This document shows, one piece after another, positions 1 to 8,097 of a DNA stretch of 64,000 nt. The notes under the pieces are model-generated. The model was not told the DNA's origin and ran no database searches. It saw only the letters and a list, made by a program, of their open reading frames with translations. The DNA comes from Streptomyces sannanensis (GTDB lineage: Bacteria; Actinomycetota; Actinomycetes; Streptomycetales; Streptomycetaceae). The position numbers and the translations under genes are program-made. The stretch spans positions 2,852,001 to 2,916,000 of the forward strand of contig NZ_BAAAYL010000001.1 of NCBI RefSeq assembly GCF_039536205.1, written 5' to 3'. Numbering within the stretch: the stretch's first letter is position 1; every line of letters starts with the position of its first letter.

Positions 1-363
1 CGGCGGGTCGATGTTGAGCAGATGCGTCATCAGCTCCGCCTTGCGCTCGCCGGGAATCCCCGTCTTCCCCTTGGCGTGCGCCGGTTCGTCGTGGTGCGCG
101 GGATTCTTGCTGAGCCGCTGATCGGCGAGCGCCTGCCGGGCGTCGGCGTACCGCGTCACCAGCCACGCCTCGACCCCGCTGGGCAGTGCCGTCCTGTGGA
201 CGGGCGAGTGCTCGCGCAGCCAGGCGTAGGCCGGGTACGGATCGGAGGCGAACTCCCAGGTGAACAGCTCGGGCGGCGTCGATTCCGACGGAAACTTCTG
301 ATCGTGCACGCCGACGACCGTATCCGGCGCCCTCCGCACGCCTTCGGGCGACGTGCCTTTCAT
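1..363 (-). CDS. Cytochrome P450, N-terminal part (runs off window)
   Basis: A minus-strand frame starts with ATG at 363 and stays open to the window edge (121 codons). The translation has the N-terminal features of a class I actinobacterial P450 of the CYP107 type: DPYPAYAWLREHSPVH followed by WLVTRYADARQALAD and RLSKNP, the substrate-access and B-helix region. Heme-thiolate P450s oxidise small molecules with electrons from ferredoxin. The ExxR and heme-Cys motifs would lie outside the window, so intactness cannot be judged. The gene points away from mazG and starts 63 bp from its stop. Family assignment is by recognised N-terminal motifs only; the substrate is unknown. Confidence 0.85.
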   Translation of the reverse strand, partial: MKGTSPEGVRRAPDTVVGVHDQKFPSESTPPELFTWEFASDPYPAYAWLREHSPVHRTALPSGVEAWLVTRYADARQALADQRLSKNPAHHDEPAHAKGKTGIPGERKAELMTHLLNIDPP

Positions 364-426
364 CACAGACAAGCCCGGTATGGGAAGCGCGCCGCCTCCG
401 TCCCGCGCTCCGGAGCCACGGGCAGG

Positions 427-1401
427 TCAGGCGCCCACACCCTCAGCCGCACGGATCGCATCCCGGTACGCCCGGCCCGCGGCGCGCAGGGCGGACTCCG
501 GGTCCACCCCCTCACCCTGCGCGCGCACCGCGAGAGCGAGCAGTTCATAGCCGATGCCCTCGCCGGCCGGAAGCGCGACGTCCAGGCCGGACTGCGCGAC
601 CCGGCTCGCCAGCTTGGCGACCAGCGCGAGACCGGGCTGGCCCAGCGGCACACCGTCCGTCACCGACTCACGCTGCTTCTCCACCGCCTTCGTACGCAGC
701 CAGTGCTCCTTGACCTCCTCCGGGGTCTCGGCGGTGTCGTCGCCGAAGACATGGGGGTGGCGGTGGATCAGCTTCTCCACGATCGTGCCCGCCACGTCGT
801 CGATCGAGAACGGCTCCTCCGGGTCCTCCTCCGCGATCCTGGCGTGGAAGACCACCTGGAGCAGCACATCGCCGAGCTCCTCACGCAGCTCGTCCCGGTC
901 GCCGTCCTCGATCGCCTCGACGAGCTCGTACGCCTCCTCGATGCCGTACTTGGCGAGCCCCTTGTGGGTCTGCTGCGACGACCAGGGGCATTCGTCCCGG
1001 ATCCTGTCCATCACCTGGACCAGGTCGAGCAGCCTCGCGCCGGGCAGGTCGTACGAACCGGGCAGCAGCTCCAGGTCCGGCATCCGCACCCGTCCCGACC
1101 CGGCCATCCTGGCCAGCCCGTCCGTCAGTTCCCGGTCGCCCTCCCCGGACGGCAGGACGACGACCGTTGCGCCGTCCGCGCACAGGTCCACCAGCTCCTG
1201 CGCGGTGGGCCGCGCATGCTCGACGGTGACCCCCGCCTCCCGCAGATACGGCAGCTGCGGGTGTTCGGCATCGGCACACAGCACGCGGTCGGCGGCGTGC
1301 AGGGTCCGCCAGGCAGGCCAGGACAGCAGTCCGGGCGCCACCCGGTGGCTTGCGGTGAGCAGGATGATACGGCCGGTGGCCTGGGAGTCTTCGCGGGTCA
1401 C
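427..1401 (-). CDS. mazG: Nucleoside triphosphate pyrophosphohydrolase MazG
   Basis: This is a MazG-family enzyme that hydrolyses (d)NTPs to NMP and pyrophosphate, a house-cleaning role in the cytoplasm. The MazG fold is clear: DECPWSSQQTH, then the helix with EEAYELVEAIEDGD (about residues 155-168) and EELGDVLLQ (about 174-182), which supply the EExxE and EExxD metal ligands. The first ~125 residues are the extra N-terminal region typical of actinobacterial MazG. I chose GTG at 1401 (324 aa). A TAAAAT hexamer ends 7 nt upstream of it, suggesting a leaderless mRNA. A longer frame opens at 1464, but its extra residues look like translated leader. Confidence 0.9.
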   Translation of the reverse strand: MTREDSQATGRIILLTASHRVAPGLLSWPAWRTLHAADRVLCADAEHPQLPYLREAGVTVEHARPTAQELVDLCADGATVVVLPSGEGDRELTDGLARMAGSGRVRMPDLELLPGSYDLPGARLLDLVQVMDRIRDECPWSSQQTHKGLAKYGIEEAYELVEAIEDGDRDELREELGDVLLQVVFHARIAEEDPEEPFSIDDVAGTIVEKLIHRHPHVFGDDTAETPEEVKEHWLRTKAVEKQRESVTDGVPLGQPGLALVAKLASRVAQSGLDVALPAGEGIGYELLALAVRAQGEGVDPESALRAAGRAYRDAIRAAEGVGA

Positions 1402-1542
1402 CGCCCCAATTTTAGGGCTCGGTTCTCCCCCGGGCTTCGTCCCGGGCCCCACAGGGGCGCTCAAGGCTGTGCCGACGGTCGACCACCTGGCGGAGCCGCA
1501 TATCGATGCAGCCTCGGTCCCTCCTTCGTCGGGACCTCCGCG

Positions 1543-1596
1543 CTCCCCCAGCTACCTCCCCCAGCTACCGCTGGGGGTGCCCCCAGGGGGACCCCC
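1543..1596. repeat. Dispersed palindromic mini-element (CTCCCCC...GGGGG type)
   Basis: A compact inverted structure lies between the SurA-like lipoprotein gene and mazG: CTCCCCCAGCTAC twice, then CGCTGGGGGTGCCCCC and AGGGGGACCCCC. It folds into a strong GC hairpin on either strand. Related sequences occur at 29913-29953 and 46961-47020, so it looks like a small dispersed repeat. Here it could also act as a terminator or attenuator between the two minus-strand genes. Confidence 0.6.
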
Positions 1597-1680
1597 AGAG
1601 GTGTCCCCACTCCCTTTCACCGTGCCGATATGCGCCTCCGGCGCGTGGAGCCTCGCCCCTTTCGTCTCACGCGCCACTCA

Positions 1681-2340
1681 TCAGCCGGAGACGCGTGCTC
1701 CCCCGGGGCCGGCGGCCTGGCTGACCTGGGTGACCCAGGGGGTCCGGTAGTCGCCGAGCCTGACGTTCACGTCGTCCCAGGAGCCGTAGCGCGGATTCAC
1801 GCTGATGTGCAGCTCCTTGGACGCGGCGCTCAGGGCCGTACCGATCTTCTGCTCGGCCTGCGGGCTGCCCAGTTCGGTGCCGAGAGCGGCTGCCAGCTTC
1901 GTCACGAGGATCTGGGTGCGTACCGCCTGCTCGATCTGGCCGGGGGCCAGGGCGTTCCCCTGCAGGAGGCGCGCGGCGAACGCCTGCTCGCCTCCCGACT
2001 GCGCGACGGCGGCCCGGTACTCCTCCTGGACCTCCTTGCGGCTCACGGTCACCCCGACGTCGGCCGCGGCCCGCTCCACCACCAGGACGGTGATCATGTC
2101 GCGCAGCTTGATACGGCTGAGCTGTCCGGTGTTCCCGATGAGCTGCGCGGCCTGCGGTTGGCGCCCCTGCGCCGCCCGTACCTCCTTGACCTGCGCCTGG
2201 AGGGAGGACACCTCGATGCGGTCGCCCCCGACGACGGCGGCCGCGCCCGGGTGGGCCGCGTTTCCGCAGGCGGCGAGAAGCGGAGTCGCGGCGACGATGG
2301 CGGCGGAGACGGAGAGCGCGGTGCGACGGCGGCGGTGCAA
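1681..2340 (-). CDS. SurA-N-like lipoprotein (putative chaperone/PPIase-type)
   Basis: A secreted lipoprotein of about 219 aa. The N-terminus is an Arg-rich region (HRRRR) plus a hydrophobic core ending in the lipobox LLAAC, so the mature protein should be anchored by a lipidated Cys. The remainder is helical and resembles the N-terminal domain of SurA/PrsA foldases; no parvulin PPIase domain is visible. I prefer the TTG start at 2340 because GGAGG lies 5 nt upstream and the signal peptide then has normal length. An ATG at 2370 would add ten residues before the Arg cluster. It sits upstream of mazG in the direction of transcription. A role in folding exported proteins is inferred from the family. 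Confidence 0.75.
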   Translation of the reverse strand: MHRRRRTALSVSAAIVAATPLLAACGNAAHPGAAAVVGGDRIEVSSLQAQVKEVRAAQGRQPQAAQLIGNTGQLSRIKLRDMITVLVVERAAADVGVTVSRKEVQEEYRAAVAQSGGEQAFAARLLQGNALAPGQIEQAVRTQILVTKLAAALGTELGSPQAEQKIGTALSAASKELHISVNPRYGSWDDVNVRLGDYRTPWVTQVSQAAGPGGARVSG

Positions 2341-2476
2341 AGGAGCCTCCCGGCGTGGGTCGTGCGGCATTGGAACGACCTTGCGGTGATCGATGTTAGG
2401 CAGTCGGCGTGGCCTGGGCCACTGGTTCGACCAACGATTCGCGGGAGTCCTGGTCTCGGCCTGGGCCGGTGCCGCG

Positions 2477-4021
2477 TCAGACGCCGCGCATCTGCTGCTG
2501 CCGGTCGAGCCGGCGGCGCAGTTCGGCCGGGAGCGGGTGGTGCGGGCCGTAGGTGCGTTCGGCGTCGTGGAGGAGTTGCTGGAGCTGCTGGTGCGCCGCC
2601 ATGTGGTCGCCCATCGAGACGAGCAGGCCGGCGATGCGGTGCCGGATCTCGAAGGCGCGGGCCGGGTCGGTGCCGACGGTGGCGTACCGGCTCTCGTAGT
2701 AAGGCAGCAGACCGCGGTACTCGGCGAGGGCGGCGGCCGGTTCGCCGATCTGTTCCAGGCACTGGGCGGCGTCGAATCGGTACTGGAGGGTCTGCGCGTC
2801 GGCCGGGCCCGATTCGGCGGCGCGGTCGTCGGCGAGGCGGCGCAGCTCGGGCAGGGCGCGGCGGTACTGGCCGTCGTCCATCAGGGTCGTCGCGTACTGC
2901 TTGCGCAGGATCCGTACGACCGGGGAGTGCTCGCCGTGCTCGGCGGCGGCCGCCGGGAGGATGCCGCCGAGGACGTCCACGGCCTGGGTGATCCGGCCCT
3001 CGCCGAGCAGCCGCTTGACCTCGTCGACGGCGCCCGCCACATCGGTCCGCGCGGCGACGGGCGCGGTCCGGGGCGGGGGCGGCGGGGCGGCGGGGCGGTC
3101 GGGCCAGGGGGCGTGCGGGCGCAGGAAGGGGCGGGACGGGTCCAGCGGCCCGTTCGTCGTGCTCATCGGATGACCCGCTCCGCGGGCGGGCAGCAGCGGG
3201 GCAAGGGTTTCGTAGACCTCCTGGGCGGAGGCGGGGCGGTGCTGCGGGTCCTTGGCGAGCAGACGCAGGACGAGCGCTTCGAGGGCCTCGGGCACCTCGG
3301 GGCGCAGCTGGCGCACCGGGAGCGGCGGCTCGTACAGATGGCGGTGGAGCACACCGAGGGCGGTGTTGCCGGCGAACGGGACGCTGCCGCTGAGCAGTTC
3401 GTATATCAGCACACCGAGGGCGTAGAGGTCGGTGTACGGGCCGACCGCACCGCCCATGGCCTGCTCGGGCGCCATGTAGGCGGGGCTGCCGATGGGTGAG
3501 CCGGTGTGGGTGAGGCGGGTGGTGTCCGAGTCGATGACCGACGCGACACCGAGGTCGAGAACGATGATCGTGCCGTCCGGACGCACCATCACATTGCGGG
3601 GCTTGAGGTCGCGGTGGACGATCGGCACCGCGTGCACGGCGGACAGCACGGCGCACACCTGCGCGGCGACAGCGACGGTCCACGGCCAGGGGTACGGGTC
3701 GTGCTCGGCGAGATGGTCGGCGAGGTCGGCGCCCTCGACGTACTGCATGACGAGATAGAGGTCGTCGCCGTCGCTGCCCGCGTCATGAACGGTGACCAGG
3801 CCCGGGTGATCGACCTGGGCGGTCACCCGGCACTCGCGGACGAATCGGCGGCGCACCTCGTCGGCGTCGTCGGCGCCGGCCACGCGGTCCGGGCGAAGCA
3901 GCTTCACGGCGACGCGGCGGTCGAGCCGCTGGTCGTAGGCCGTCCAGACCTGGCCCATACCGCCCTGGCCGAGAAGCGTGGCCAGTTCGTACCGGCCCGC
4001 GACGATCCGTCCTCCGGTCAC
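2477..4021 (-). CDS. Soluble serine/threonine protein kinase with TPR-like C-terminus
   Basis: A 514-aa Hanks-type kinase. The Gly loop is LGQGGMGQVW (17-26), the ATP-binding Lys is in VAVK (K40), the catalytic loop is HRDLKPRN (D138) and the Mg loop is DLG (156-158) in place of DFG. SPAYMAPEQ marks the activation/P+1 region. After a Pro-rich linker the last ~200 residues form helical TPR-like repeats (QYRRALPELRRLA, PAAALAEYRGLLPYYES). No membrane segment or PASTA domain is present, so the kinase is expected in the cytosol. GTG at 4021 overlaps the stop of the upstream membrane-protein gene by 4 bp (GTGA), implying translational coupling. Substrates are unknown. Confidence 0.92.
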   Translation of the reverse strand: MTGGRIVAGRYELATLLGQGGMGQVWTAYDQRLDRRVAVKLLRPDRVAGADDADEVRRRFVRECRVTAQVDHPGLVTVHDAGSDGDDLYLVMQYVEGADLADHLAEHDPYPWPWTVAVAAQVCAVLSAVHAVPIVHRDLKPRNVMVRPDGTIIVLDLGVASVIDSDTTRLTHTGSPIGSPAYMAPEQAMGGAVGPYTDLYALGVLIYELLSGSVPFAGNTALGVLHRHLYEPPLPVRQLRPEVPEALEALVLRLLAKDPQHRPASAQEVYETLAPLLPARGAGHPMSTTNGPLDPSRPFLRPHAPWPDRPAAPPPPPRTAPVAARTDVAGAVDEVKRLLGEGRITQAVDVLGGILPAAAAEHGEHSPVVRILRKQYATTLMDDGQYRRALPELRRLADDRAAESGPADAQTLQYRFDAAQCLEQIGEPAAALAEYRGLLPYYESRYATVGTDPARAFEIRHRIAGLLVSMGDHMAAHQQLQQLLHDAERTYGPHHPLPAELRRRLDRQQQMRGV

Positions 4022-4605
4022 CGGCCGCCTTCTCCCTTGCGCTCGTTGCGGAGCAGATCGCTGAGTTCGTCGAGTTCGGCGCGCACCTGGTCGATGCGGT
4101 GCGGCTGCTGCGGAGGCTGGGGGGCGGGCTGCGGGACGGGCAGGGGCTGCTGCTGGACCGGTGGGACAGGCTGAACCGGCGGAACCGGCTGGGCCGGCGG
4201 GTATCCGTATCCGTAGGCGGGTGTGGGCACGGTGGTCTGCAGATGCTGCGGACTGTACGCGCCGTACCCCCCGTAGGGCGCGGGGAAGGCCGACGGGGCG
4301 GCGGGCAGGCCGCGGTGCAGGGCGATGTCGGTTATCAGGAAGTACACGGCGCCCACCGCTCCCGAGCCGAGCAGCAGGGCCACGGCGACATTCGTCTGCC
4401 AGCTGTTCTCGGGCATGACGCCGACGACGAAGAAGTACGCGATCGTCAGCGCCAGCATGGCCCAGAACGCCAGCCAGTCCAGCGTCCTGCGGCGCAGCAG
4501 GGCGATCCGCAGCATGGGCACGGAGGCGAGCAGCCCGCAGCTGACGAGTGCGCAGGCGATGAACACCACGCGAAGAGTGATGACTCTGGGGCCTGAGCCG
4601 TTCAC
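4018..4605 (-). CDS. Small multi-TM membrane protein coupled to Ser/Thr kinase
   Basis: About 195 aa. The N-terminal ~105 residues hold three to four hydrophobic segments (VVFIACALVSCGLLASV, LAFWAMLALTIAYFFVV, VALLLGSGAVGAVYFLI). A Pro/Tyr/Gln-rich tail with repeated QPVPPV follows, then a short charged helix (DQVRAELDELSDLLRNE). GTG at 4605 has AGGAG 5 nt upstream and is preferred over an earlier GTG at 4611 that touches the Shine-Dalgarno. It is the first gene of a two-gene operon with the kinase. I recognise no family. The tail could be a docking or phosphorylation region for the coupled kinase; that is inference. Confidence 0.75.
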   Translation of the reverse strand: MNGSGPRVITLRVVFIACALVSCGLLASVPMLRIALLRRRTLDWLAFWAMLALTIAYFFVVGVMPENSWQTNVAVALLLGSGAVGAVYFLITDIALHRGLPAAPSAFPAPYGGYGAYSPQHLQTTVPTPAYGYGYPPAQPVPPVQPVPPVQQQPLPVPQPAPQPPQQPHRIDQVRAELDELSDLLRNERKGEGGR

Positions 4606-4683
4606 GATCACTCCTGGTCAGCTGTTGGGATGACATGGGGAGACTAGCTTCCCCCGCTGACAACGCGCCCGCCGGTTCCGGAA

Positions 4684-6711
4684 CTACTCGGGCCGTACCG
4701 TGCCGTCCGCCAGGCCGTCGTGCAGGCCCTGGACCAGCCGCTCGCCGAGCCGGCCCGCGAGGCGCAGGGCATCCTCGAACGCGGCGATGGCGCGGAAGTG
4801 TTCGCCATAGCGCTGCTGTTCCGCGAGGGGCAGCCGGGGCAGTTGCAGCCGCCGTACGTCGAGCCGGGTGGCTGTGGACGCATAGCTGCTGGCCTGGCGG
4901 TTATTGGCGGTGGCCCGCAGGAATCCGGCCAGGAACCAGGGGTCGAGGGCGGCCGGTTCGGCCCGCAGCAGCTGGAGGTTGCGGCCGAGCGCCGCACCGG
5001 CGGTGGTCTCGTCGACGACCCGGGCGATCGCGCCGCCGCCCAGGACGGGGACGACGACATCGCCGGGTTCGGTGCGTACGGGTTCCTCCTCGGGACCTTC
5101 GGGAAGCACGCCCGAGGGGCCCGTGCCGGCGAGCACGTCGTGCTCGGTGAGGACGGGGCCGCCCGCCGGGGAACTGCCGGAGCCGCCGGCGTGGAGCTGG
5201 AGGGCGCCGGCGCGGGCGAGTTCGCCGACGGTGGTGAGCGGCCACCGGGCGGGCTGCGCGACCGTGGCGGGTGGCGGCGTCAGCTCGGTGGTGAGCCGCA
5301 GGGTTTCGCCGAGGCGTTCGCGTACACCGGCCAGGTCGGCCGCTCCGCCGCCCGCGGTGGGGAGCGGCAGGTGCCGTGCGGGGGCGAGGTCGACGTCGTC
5401 GTCGAGGAGTTCGATGACCGGGACCGCGCGGCTGAGGCCGGGCTGGTCGACGTCCGCGCGGTGCCGGTCGAAGGGCAGCCAGGCGTCCAGGACGGCCGTC
5501 TGGACGGCGTGCCAGGGCAGCTTGTCGCGGCCGCCGTCGGCTGCGAGGTCCGAGGTGTCGACGACGAGGAGTTCGGGCGACGGCTGAAGGCCCGGTACGG
5601 GCTTGCGCAGCACCCACAGGTGCAGTGGGATGCCGTACGGGGGCGCGGCCCCGGCGGGCAGCGCGATCACCGCACGCAGGGCGCCGCGGCGCAGCAGATC
5701 TGCGCGGATACGGCGGCCGGAGCGGCGGGACGCGGCGGCGGGGGGCATGAGGAGGACGGCGGTGCCTCCCTCGCGCAGCCGGGCGAGGGCGTGCTGGACC
5801 CAGGCCAGCTCGGACTCCGTACGGGCCGGGAAGCCGTACTCCCAGCGGGTGTCGTAGGCGAGTTCGTCGTGGCCCCAGTTGCGCTCGTTGAACGGCGGGT
5901 GGCAGAGCACGGCGTCGGCGGCGAGCCGTGGGAAGGCGTCCGCGCGCAGGGTGTCCGCGGCGGCGGCCCGCACATCGGCGTCGCCGTGGAGGGCGAGGCG
6001 CAGCGCGGTGAGCGCGGCCAGGTCGGGGTCGGACTCCTGGGCGTACAGCGTGGTGGGGTTCTGCACGGCACGCAGCAGGGTGCCGGTGCCGGAGGCGGGG
6101 TCGAGGACGGTGCGGGCGGGGCCGGCGAGGGCGGCCATCAGCTCGGCGGGGCCCGGCGGCGTGAGCGTGTACTGGCGGGGGTTGGCGTCGAGGTGCCGGC
6201 CGAGCAGGAACTCGAAGGCCTGCCGGGCGCCGAGTTCGGCGGCGAGTTCACCGGCGCCGCGCAGGAGGGGGACGGACGCGATCAGCTCGGGGCTGCGGGC
6301 CGCCCAGTCGGCGAGGGCGCCGAAGCGCGCGGTGAGCACCTGCTCGAGGGCGGGCTGCAGCAGCTCGGCCATCCGCTGGTCCGACACGGCGGTCAGTTCG
6401 CGCCAGGCGGTGGGCCGTTCGCGTACGAGCAGCAGGGCGCAGCCGGTGTGCACCAGGGCTGTCACCGCTCCGGCGGGATGGGCCGCGAGCTGCTGCCAGA
6501 CGCGCTCACGGAGCGGGACCTCGACGAGCTTGCCCTGGTCGCGGAGCCACCGCTCGACATCGGCCAGGGCGAAGGAGGGGCTGGCCTCGGTGCCGCCGAC
6601 CGGCTTGGGGAAGTCCGCGTGCCGGCGCCGCCAGTTACTGACGGCCGCGCGGCCGACACCGGCCAGCCGGGCGATCCCGGCGGCGGTCACCTCTGCTTCG
6701 TTCTCCGGCAC
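4684..6711 (-). CDS. N6-adenine DNA methylase-like protein with HTH and HsdS-like tail
   Basis: 675 aa with three parts. Residues ~8-58 form a winged/MerR-like DNA-binding module (GIARLAGVGRAAVSNWRRR). Residues ~185-460 are a type I HsdM-like methylase with SAM motif I DPASGTGTLL (204-213). Its catalytic (N/D)PP(F/Y) motif reads HPPF (271-274), a His replacing the usual Asn. The C-terminal ~170 residues look like half of an HsdS specificity subunit, ending in LPLAEQQRYGEHFRAI and a helical spacer. No restriction nuclease gene is adjacent, so this is not an obvious R-M system. It may be an orphan methylase or a DNA-binding protein that lost catalysis. Start is GTG at 6711. Confidence 0.8.
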   Translation of the reverse strand: MPENEAEVTAAGIARLAGVGRAAVSNWRRRHADFPKPVGGTEASPSFALADVERWLRDQGKLVEVPLRERVWQQLAAHPAGAVTALVHTGCALLLVRERPTAWRELTAVSDQRMAELLQPALEQVLTARFGALADWAARSPELIASVPLLRGAGELAAELGARQAFEFLLGRHLDANPRQYTLTPPGPAELMAALAGPARTVLDPASGTGTLLRAVQNPTTLYAQESDPDLAALTALRLALHGDADVRAAAADTLRADAFPRLAADAVLCHPPFNERNWGHDELAYDTRWEYGFPARTESELAWVQHALARLREGGTAVLLMPPAAASRRSGRRIRADLLRRGALRAVIALPAGAAPPYGIPLHLWVLRKPVPGLQPSPELLVVDTSDLAADGGRDKLPWHAVQTAVLDAWLPFDRHRADVDQPGLSRAVPVIELLDDDVDLAPARHLPLPTAGGGAADLAGVRERLGETLRLTTELTPPPATVAQPARWPLTTVGELARAGALQLHAGGSGSSPAGGPVLTEHDVLAGTGPSGVLPEGPEEEPVRTEPGDVVVPVLGGGAIARVVDETTAGAALGRNLQLLRAEPAALDPWFLAGFLRATANNRQASSYASTATRLDVRRLQLPRLPLAEQQRYGEHFRAIAAFEDALRLAGRLGERLVQGLHDGLADGTVRPE

Positions 6712-6901
6712 CTGGCCGACTCCCCTCGTTTCCCGGCTGCTGTGTCGCCGAGCATACCCCTGCGATCCGGAGACATCTCTTCACACCGGGAGCTGACCTC
6801 TCCCATGTGAATAGAGTTGACTCGGTTCACAAGCTCTGCTCTTATTGACCCGTCGCTTCGAGGGGCTGGCGACAGCCCCGAACACACAGTCCGGAGTCCC
6901 C

Positions 6902-7717
6902 ATGTCCCAGCACACGCAGCAGCCGCAGTTTCCCCAGGCGCCCTTCCCGCAGGCACCCGCTCCGCAGGCCGCCCGGAACGGCCTCGGCACTGCCGCCCTG
7001 ATCCTCGGCATCATCGGCGCGTTCACGGGCCTGTTCATGATCCTGTTCTGGCTGGCCGGCGTCCTCGGCCTCATCGCCCTGATCCTCGGCCTGGCCGGGC
7101 GGGGCCGGGTGAAGCGCGGCGAGGCCACCAACAAGGGCGTGACCATCACCGGCGCCGTACTGGGCCTGGTCTCCCTGATCCTGTCGGTGGTCGGCGCGGT
7201 CGTCACCTTCAAGGCCGTGGACAGCGCGGTGGACGAGATCAACAAGGCGACGAAGGAGCAGTCCGCCGAGAAGAAGCCCGGTGGCGGCTCCGCCGACGGC
7301 AAGGACAAGGGCAAGGACAAGAACCAGAACCTGGCCGCCGACGACTCCGTCGTGTACGACGACGACCTGACCGTCACCGTGTCCGCGCCCAAGGCCTACA
7401 CCCCGGGAGAGTTCGCGATCGGCCACACCAAGGGCAACAAGGCCTACACGGTCACCGTGACCATCGACAACGCCGGCAAGGAGAAGTTCGACACGGCCTT
7501 CGTCCAGGTCGACGCCCGCGCCGGCGCGAACGGTGTGAAGGCCGAGCAGATCTTCGACGACAAGACCGGCTCCGGCATGTTCGAGGGCACGGTCCTGCCG
7601 GGCAAGAAGGCCACGGTCGAGGTCTCCTACGACGCCCCGGCCGACGCCAAGAACCTGACCGTCGAGGTCAACCCGGGCCTGGACTACGACTCGTCCCAGT
7701 GGGACCTGAAGCTCTGA
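6902..7717 (+). CDS. DUF4190/DUF4352 membrane-anchored protein
   Basis: 271 aa. It begins with a Gln/Pro-rich cytoplasmic stretch (about 30 residues). The DUF4190 pair of hydrophobic segments around residues 35-125 follows (LGTAALILGIIGAFTGLFM and GAVLGLVSLILSVVGAVV). A Lys/Asp-rich linker with KDKGKDKN leads to an extracellular immunoglobulin-like DUF4352 domain (VTVSAPKAYTP ... YTVTVTIDNAGKE). DUF4352 domains occur on many Gram-positive surface proteins; no enzyme activity is known. ATG at 6902 is used although the frame is open further upstream, because composition becomes protein-like only here. It is divergent from the methylase gene, sharing a 190-bp intergenic region. Confidence 0.85.
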   Translation: MSQHTQQPQFPQAPFPQAPAPQAARNGLGTAALILGIIGAFTGLFMILFWLAGVLGLIALILGLAGRGRVKRGEATNKGVTITGAVLGLVSLILSVVGAVVTFKAVDSAVDEINKATKEQSAEKKPGGGSADGKDKGKDKNQNLAADDSVVYDDDLTVTVSAPKAYTPGEFAIGHTKGNKAYTVTVTIDNAGKEKFDTAFVQVDARAGANGVKAEQIFDDKTGSGMFEGTVLPGKKATVEVSYDAPADAKNLTVEVNPGLDYDSSQWDLKL

Positions 7718-7750
7718 CCCGGCCGGCGGGCCGACGAGCCCGCCCCGATC

Positions 7751-7791
7751 ACGCCCGGGAAGCCGCAGGAGGGGGGCGGCTTCCCGGGCGT
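7751..7791 (+). terminator. Intrinsic terminator hairpin after DUF4352 gene
   Basis: A perfect 16-bp inverted repeat ACGCCCGGGAAGCCGC with a 9-nt loop starts 33 bp past the stop of the DUF4352 gene. The T-run is weak (TTCCCCTGTT), as is usual in Streptomyces. It probably also separates the convergent minus-strand HNH remnant. Confidence 0.8.
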
Positions 7792-7799
7792 TCCCCTGT

Positions 7800-8035
7800 T
7801 CATGCCCGGGAGGCCCGTCCGGGGAACGCCTCCTGCGGGCAGCGCTCCAGCACCCGCCGCATGGCGTCCCGCTCCGCGCGTGTCACCCACAGCCCGTACT
7901 TCCGCTTCACCGCCACCTGCCGCGCCACATACGCGCACTGGTACGGCCGGTACGACGGCAGCCAGGTCGCCGCGTCATCGTCGCTCTTTGCGGCGGTTGG
8001 CACCCGCGTCGACGGCCGGCAGATTCAGCGGGGGT
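7800..8035 (-). pseudogene. 5'-truncated, frameshifted GmrSD/DUF1524-type HNH nuclease remnant
   Basis: The minus strand encodes the C-terminus of a secreted HNH-family (DUF1524/GmrSD C-terminal type) nuclease: SDDDAATWLPSYRPYQCAY, then VARQVAVKRKYGLWVT and ERDAMRRVLERC. Just upstream, in another frame, lie the residues that should precede it, VDAGANRRK. One extra G after the AAA codon (near 7988) separates the two, so the fragment is frameshifted. Everything N-terminal to this, including the HNH His residues, is missing. The break lies near a GGGGGTCCCCC palindrome at 8031-8041 and next to the VapBC-like pair. Confidence 0.7.
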
Positions 8036-8097
8036 CCCCCACGAGGCCGCGCACACCGTGCCCGACACCGTCATCGTCGATGGGGTCGAGCGAATGC

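Noticed and set aside
22..2991. A 989-codon plus-strand open frame
   Set aside because: It is antisense to the P450, mazG, lipoprotein and kinase genes and reads as Arg/Gly/Pro-rich shadow typical of high-GC DNA.
4022..4663. N-terminal extension of the Ser/Thr kinase
   Set aside because: It is the shadow of the small membrane-protein gene; the kinase domain begins right at GTG 4021.
4684..6711. Complete type I restriction-modification system
   Set aside because: No HsdR or separate HsdS gene is adjacent, and the catalytic motif is altered.
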